A DNA stretch of 64,000 bases from Prevotella sp. (GTDB lineage: Bacteria; Bacillota_I; Bacilli_A; ML615J-28; CAG-313). The stretch is taken from NCBI GenBank assembly GCA_023665755.1, contig JAMPDF010000001.1, positions 201,537-265,536 on the forward strand, given 5' to 3'. Positions 61,797-64,000 of the stretch are shown here, in pieces (the first letter of the stretch is position 1; each line of letters starts with the position of its first letter). Below the pieces are notes generated by a model. The model searched no databases, was not told where the DNA came from, and saw only the letters and a program-made list of their open reading frames with translations. Made by a program: the position numbers and the translations under genes.

Positions 61797-62685
61797 ATTC
61801 TTCTTTTTGCATACACTTGCCACATTTAGCACACCCATTACAAATCGGACGACTGCCACATTCATCACAGTTTATGCTTGTATATTGAGGAATATGCATC
61901 ATTTCCTCTGAAATAGGTCTACCAAACCGATCAAACAAATGATAAGAATTTGTGTGCCCCTTATAAAACAACCCAGACCGATATGCCATTTTAGATTGCT
62001 GAATTTTACTCTTAATTTGATATAGATGATGATCTTTCATAAAATAAGTACCTGTCTCAGTAAATATAAAATCAGTATTTGCTATTTTGCATTGCTCATA
62101 TAAAGAGAGTACCCAATCATAATCACAAATCCGATTTCCTCCATAATTTTCGCCTCCACACACTACTTTATCAATCGAATTTTTCCTTATATATTGACTA
62201 ATATCCACCTTTTCTAATAATGGTGCAAGCATAATTCCCTTATGTTGAAACGGTAGTTTTTCTAAAATAGAAAGTCTCTCATCTGCTCTTTTTTGTGTTT
62301 CACAAGTCACATATAGCATCACATTTTCATATCCATTTTTCCAATCAGTAGGAAGACAATCCAGTATACGTTCAGGCCTTTTAGTAATCAATATAAAAAT
62401 CACATCACTACGAAGCCGAATTATTTTCCATACGTCATTTCTCCATATATCTGCTTCCTCAATAAAAAAATCTGAATTCATACAGACCCGTATCACTTCT
62501 CCAGATTGAATTTTATATGTCCCATCTTTGCGCCTCGCTAAAGGATACGAATAGGACTTTGTTTTATAGATTCTAGTTCCATCACCTATTCCATGCACCT
62601 GATCTAAATACATCATATAACAGTTGTCGCATCCTTCACTTTTTCTTTTACATCCATGCCATGGATTCCATATATCGTGCATCAT
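61795..62685 (-). CDS. DUF5131 family protein (phage Gp37/Gp68-like), radical-SAM-like
   Basis: 296 residues. The N-terminus WNPWHGC12-x6-C19-x2-C22-YM is the DUF5131 signature and resembles an iron-sulfur CX6CXXC motif of radical SAM enzymes. Later text LITKRPERI (about 115) and VCGGENYGG (about 170) are also characteristic. A C-terminal Cys cluster (CDECGSRPICNGCAKCGKC) could hold zinc or another cluster. Members occur in phages and mobile regions; chemistry unknown. ATG at 62685 (or 62682) follows AAGGAG. No phage genes surround it. Confidence 0.88.
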   Translation of the reverse strand: MMHDIWNPWHGCKRKSEGCDNCYMMYLDQVHGIGDGTRIYKTKSYSYPLARRKDGTYKIQSGEVIRVCMNSDFFIEEADIWRNDVWKIIRLRSDVIFILITKRPERILDCLPTDWKNGYENVMLYVTCETQKRADERLSILEKLPFQHKGIMLAPLLEKVDISQYIRKNSIDKVVCGGENYGGNRICDYDWVLSLYEQCKIANTDFIFTETGTYFMKDHHLYQIKSKIQQSKMAYRSGLFYKGHTNSYHLFDRFGRPISEEMMHIPQYTSINCDECGSRPICNGCAKCGKCMQKEE

Positions 62686-63020
62686 TTTCTCCTTTTTTAC
62701 TCCATATTTAACCATATTCAGGGTATAATATATTTCTTTTTTCCTGATTATCAAATCAATAATATTATTTAATAATTAAATTATCATATATTCTAAAGTG
62801 ATTATGAAAATATCTTTATTAGTTATATTTTTGAGTTAAAATATTTAATTATAAGTCTTTGATTCAATGACATTAAAAAAGTTTCAAAATTTAATTTTGA
62901 AACTTCTAAGATTTCTTTAAATTTGTAACAAAACAATTAAGTCTATCAAACTTTTTCAGCGTAATCAGTTTTAAATATTTAATAATTTCTATAGAAATAT
63001 AAATACCAAATCATAGATTA
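62686..63020. other. Non-coding stretch with a terminator
   Basis: 335 bases, very AT-rich, no open frame with an SD. Contains the terminator of the small lipoprotein gene at 62874-62904; the rest of the stretch shows no recognisable element. Confidence 0.6.
62874..62904 (-). terminator. Terminator of the small lipoprotein gene
   Basis: Stem AGTTTCAAAAT / ATTTTGAAACT (62880-62890 with 62894-62904), followed by six T on the minus strand. About 115 bases beyond the lipoprotein stop. Confidence 0.8.
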
Positions 63021-63536
63021 TTATATAGTGTTTCTGTCAATTTCACACACTATTTCATTATAATCCTTAACCTCTTTCTCATTAATCTCTATGAAAAATA
63101 ACCTTGGTTCAGGCACAGTGGTACTTTGTTCAGGCTCATTAATAATGATATTTAAAACCAATTTATCATTATCTATTTTTAACGATTTAAACTTATATTC
63201 GAAACCACCCCTTGAATCAACATTATAAAATATTACTAATGCCTTATTTTTAAAAAAATCTTGATTATATCTATCTTTAATATTTTGATTATTAAAACTT
63301 AGTTTGTTTTCGGTAAAACTCTCTTCTAACTGTTCAACACTTTTATATATAGTTAAATTATGTTTATCTATTAATAAGTTATAAAGATATACGTCATATT
63401 TACTCACTTCTTCATCTGTCGAAATAATTGTATAATAATCTACTTCATTGACATCATATCTAATTTTATTTAAACGACATGAAGATAATAAAAATAAACA
63501 TACCACCATAATTAATCCAATTTCAATTTTTCTCAT
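63021..63536 (-). CDS. Small lipoprotein, PrcB-like C-terminus (tentative)
   Basis: 171 residues; signal peptide with lipobox LLSSC (Cys about 20). The second half (ALVIFYNVDSRGGFEYK then LKIDNDKLVLNI and LFFIEINEKEV) looks like the PrcB C-terminal-type beta fold, but the match is weak. ATG at 63536 follows GAGGG; an earlier in-frame ATG has no SD. Slightly more AT-rich than its neighbours. Confidence 0.7.
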   Translation of the reverse strand: MRKIEIGLIMVVCLFLLSSCRLNKIRYDVNEVDYYTIISTDEEVSKYDVYLYNLLIDKHNLTIYKSVEQLEESFTENKLSFNNQNIKDRYNQDFFKNKALVIFYNVDSRGGFEYKFKSLKIDNDKLVLNIIINEPEQSTTVPEPRLFFIEINEKEVKDYNEIVCEIDRNTI

Positions 63537-63730
63537 TTTCTTTCCCTCTTTCATTTTAATAAACAAATAATATCTCTTTTTATAAAATCATATATCTAAC
63601 TATTATACACATTGATAGTTCACTCTAATGCCAAACATATATTCAATATCTACCTCCCCCTTTCTTTTTCTATTCTCATAATTCATATTGTTATATACAT
63701 AAAATTCAAGATATATGTAATTAAACGTAA

Positions 63731-63757
63731 AAAGCTCTCTTTTCTTAAGAGAGCTTT
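63731..63757. terminator. Hairpin, probable terminator
   Basis: Stem AAAGCTCTCTT / AAGAGAGCTTT (63731-63741 with 63747-63757). Short T tract; orientation uncertain. Confidence 0.6.
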
Positions 63758-63893
63758 AAGTTTTACAATGAATTACTAAAAAAATCAGGAAAGCAAACTT
63801 AAGAAATTACTTCTTTATACAATATCATACCATACATTACTAAATATTGCAAATATTTTATTTCACATAATTCATATTATTATTTTTTACAAA

Positions 63894-63938
63894 AAGAGTT
63901 AGTACAAACCATAATGCATATGTTTTACTAACTCTTAT
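63894..63938. terminator. Hairpin, probable bidirectional terminator
   Basis: AAGAGTTAGTA and TACTAACTCTT arms separated by about 23 bases, with T-rich flank on both strands. Confidence 0.6.
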
Positions 63939-64000
63939 TTTTTACTCTGTTATAGTTAAATGGATAATTAATCTTACCCTTGGATTTAATCTATAACTGC

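Larger units (their letters stand above)
63537..64000. other. Non-coding end of the window with two hairpins
   Basis: 464 bases without a supported gene. It holds two terminator-like hairpins (63731-63757 and 63894-63938) and T/A-rich sequence. No tRNA or known riboswitch seen; the gene to which it belongs lies beyond the window. Confidence 0.55.

Noticed and set aside
63567..64000. Possible small RNA at the right end
   Set aside because: Only two isolated hairpins; no promoter with both elements could be placed, so kept as terminators.

Overview
The window is 64 kb of AT-rich DNA from a low-GC, endospore-forming Firmicute. The evidence is a Gram-positive type PolC replicase, tRNA-synthetase T-box leaders, RNase HIII, MutS2, and a recN-spoIVB-spo0A block in the same order as in Bacillus. 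UGA is a normal stop codon (for example at the ends of the polC-upstream kinase gene, dinB and lspA), so the Mollicutes code is excluded. My best guess is an Erysipelotrichia/Turicibacter-like or related gut Bacilli lineage; this is an inference without any database search. No rRNA, CRISPR array, prophage or insertion sequence was seen.

Layout. 1-2735: alaS (cut by the window edge) behind a complete alanine T-box. 2737-6667: two tandem, homologous six-TM/coiled-coil membrane proteins of unknown function. 6791-9020: AI-2E family permease and gap. 9089-17880: a six-gene minus-strand operon, murI - ABC-F - grpB-like - P-loop kinase - polC - Bax-inhibitor-like. 17940-21662: two-component system followed by a lipoprotein HtrA-like protease with a structured leader. 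21750-24815: MATE and MFS transporters on the plus strand. 24814-29966: 5'-nucleotidase lipoprotein - DegV - AAC(6')-like acetyltransferase - U32 protein. 30044-34450: tRNA-Lys(CUU), a membrane-anchored XRE regulator with a very large outside part, a C39-like peptidase lipoprotein, tRNA-Cys(GCA). 34486-39008: Fic protein, thioredoxin, mutS2 and divergent rnhC. 39043-44343: T-box-aspS, dCMP deaminase, YlbL-like protease, lspA with an extra N-terminal domain, RluD-family synthase. 44340-45875: dinB (probable AUU start) and a divergent small membrane protein. 46007-55220: spo0A, spoIVB, recN, dxs, xseB, xseA, nusB, and a degenerate sialate O-acetylesterase-like lipoprotein. 55308-57515: 43-aa ORF, trmL, MATE protein. 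57562-61757: marR and a heterodimeric ABC exporter with one degenerate ATP site. 61795-64000: DUF5131 protein, small lipoprotein and non-coding sequence.

Most of the window is housekeeping. The genes that look least described are the paralogous six-TM pair, the one-component transmembrane XRE regulator with its overlapping operator, the structured leader before the HtrA-like gene, the 43-aa ORF, and the DUF5131 protein. Many promoters here share an extended -10 of the form TGN-TATAAT, often TGG-TATAAT. Several gene starts were moved from the longest open frame to an internal ATG with a proper ribosome binding site; these are noted per gene.
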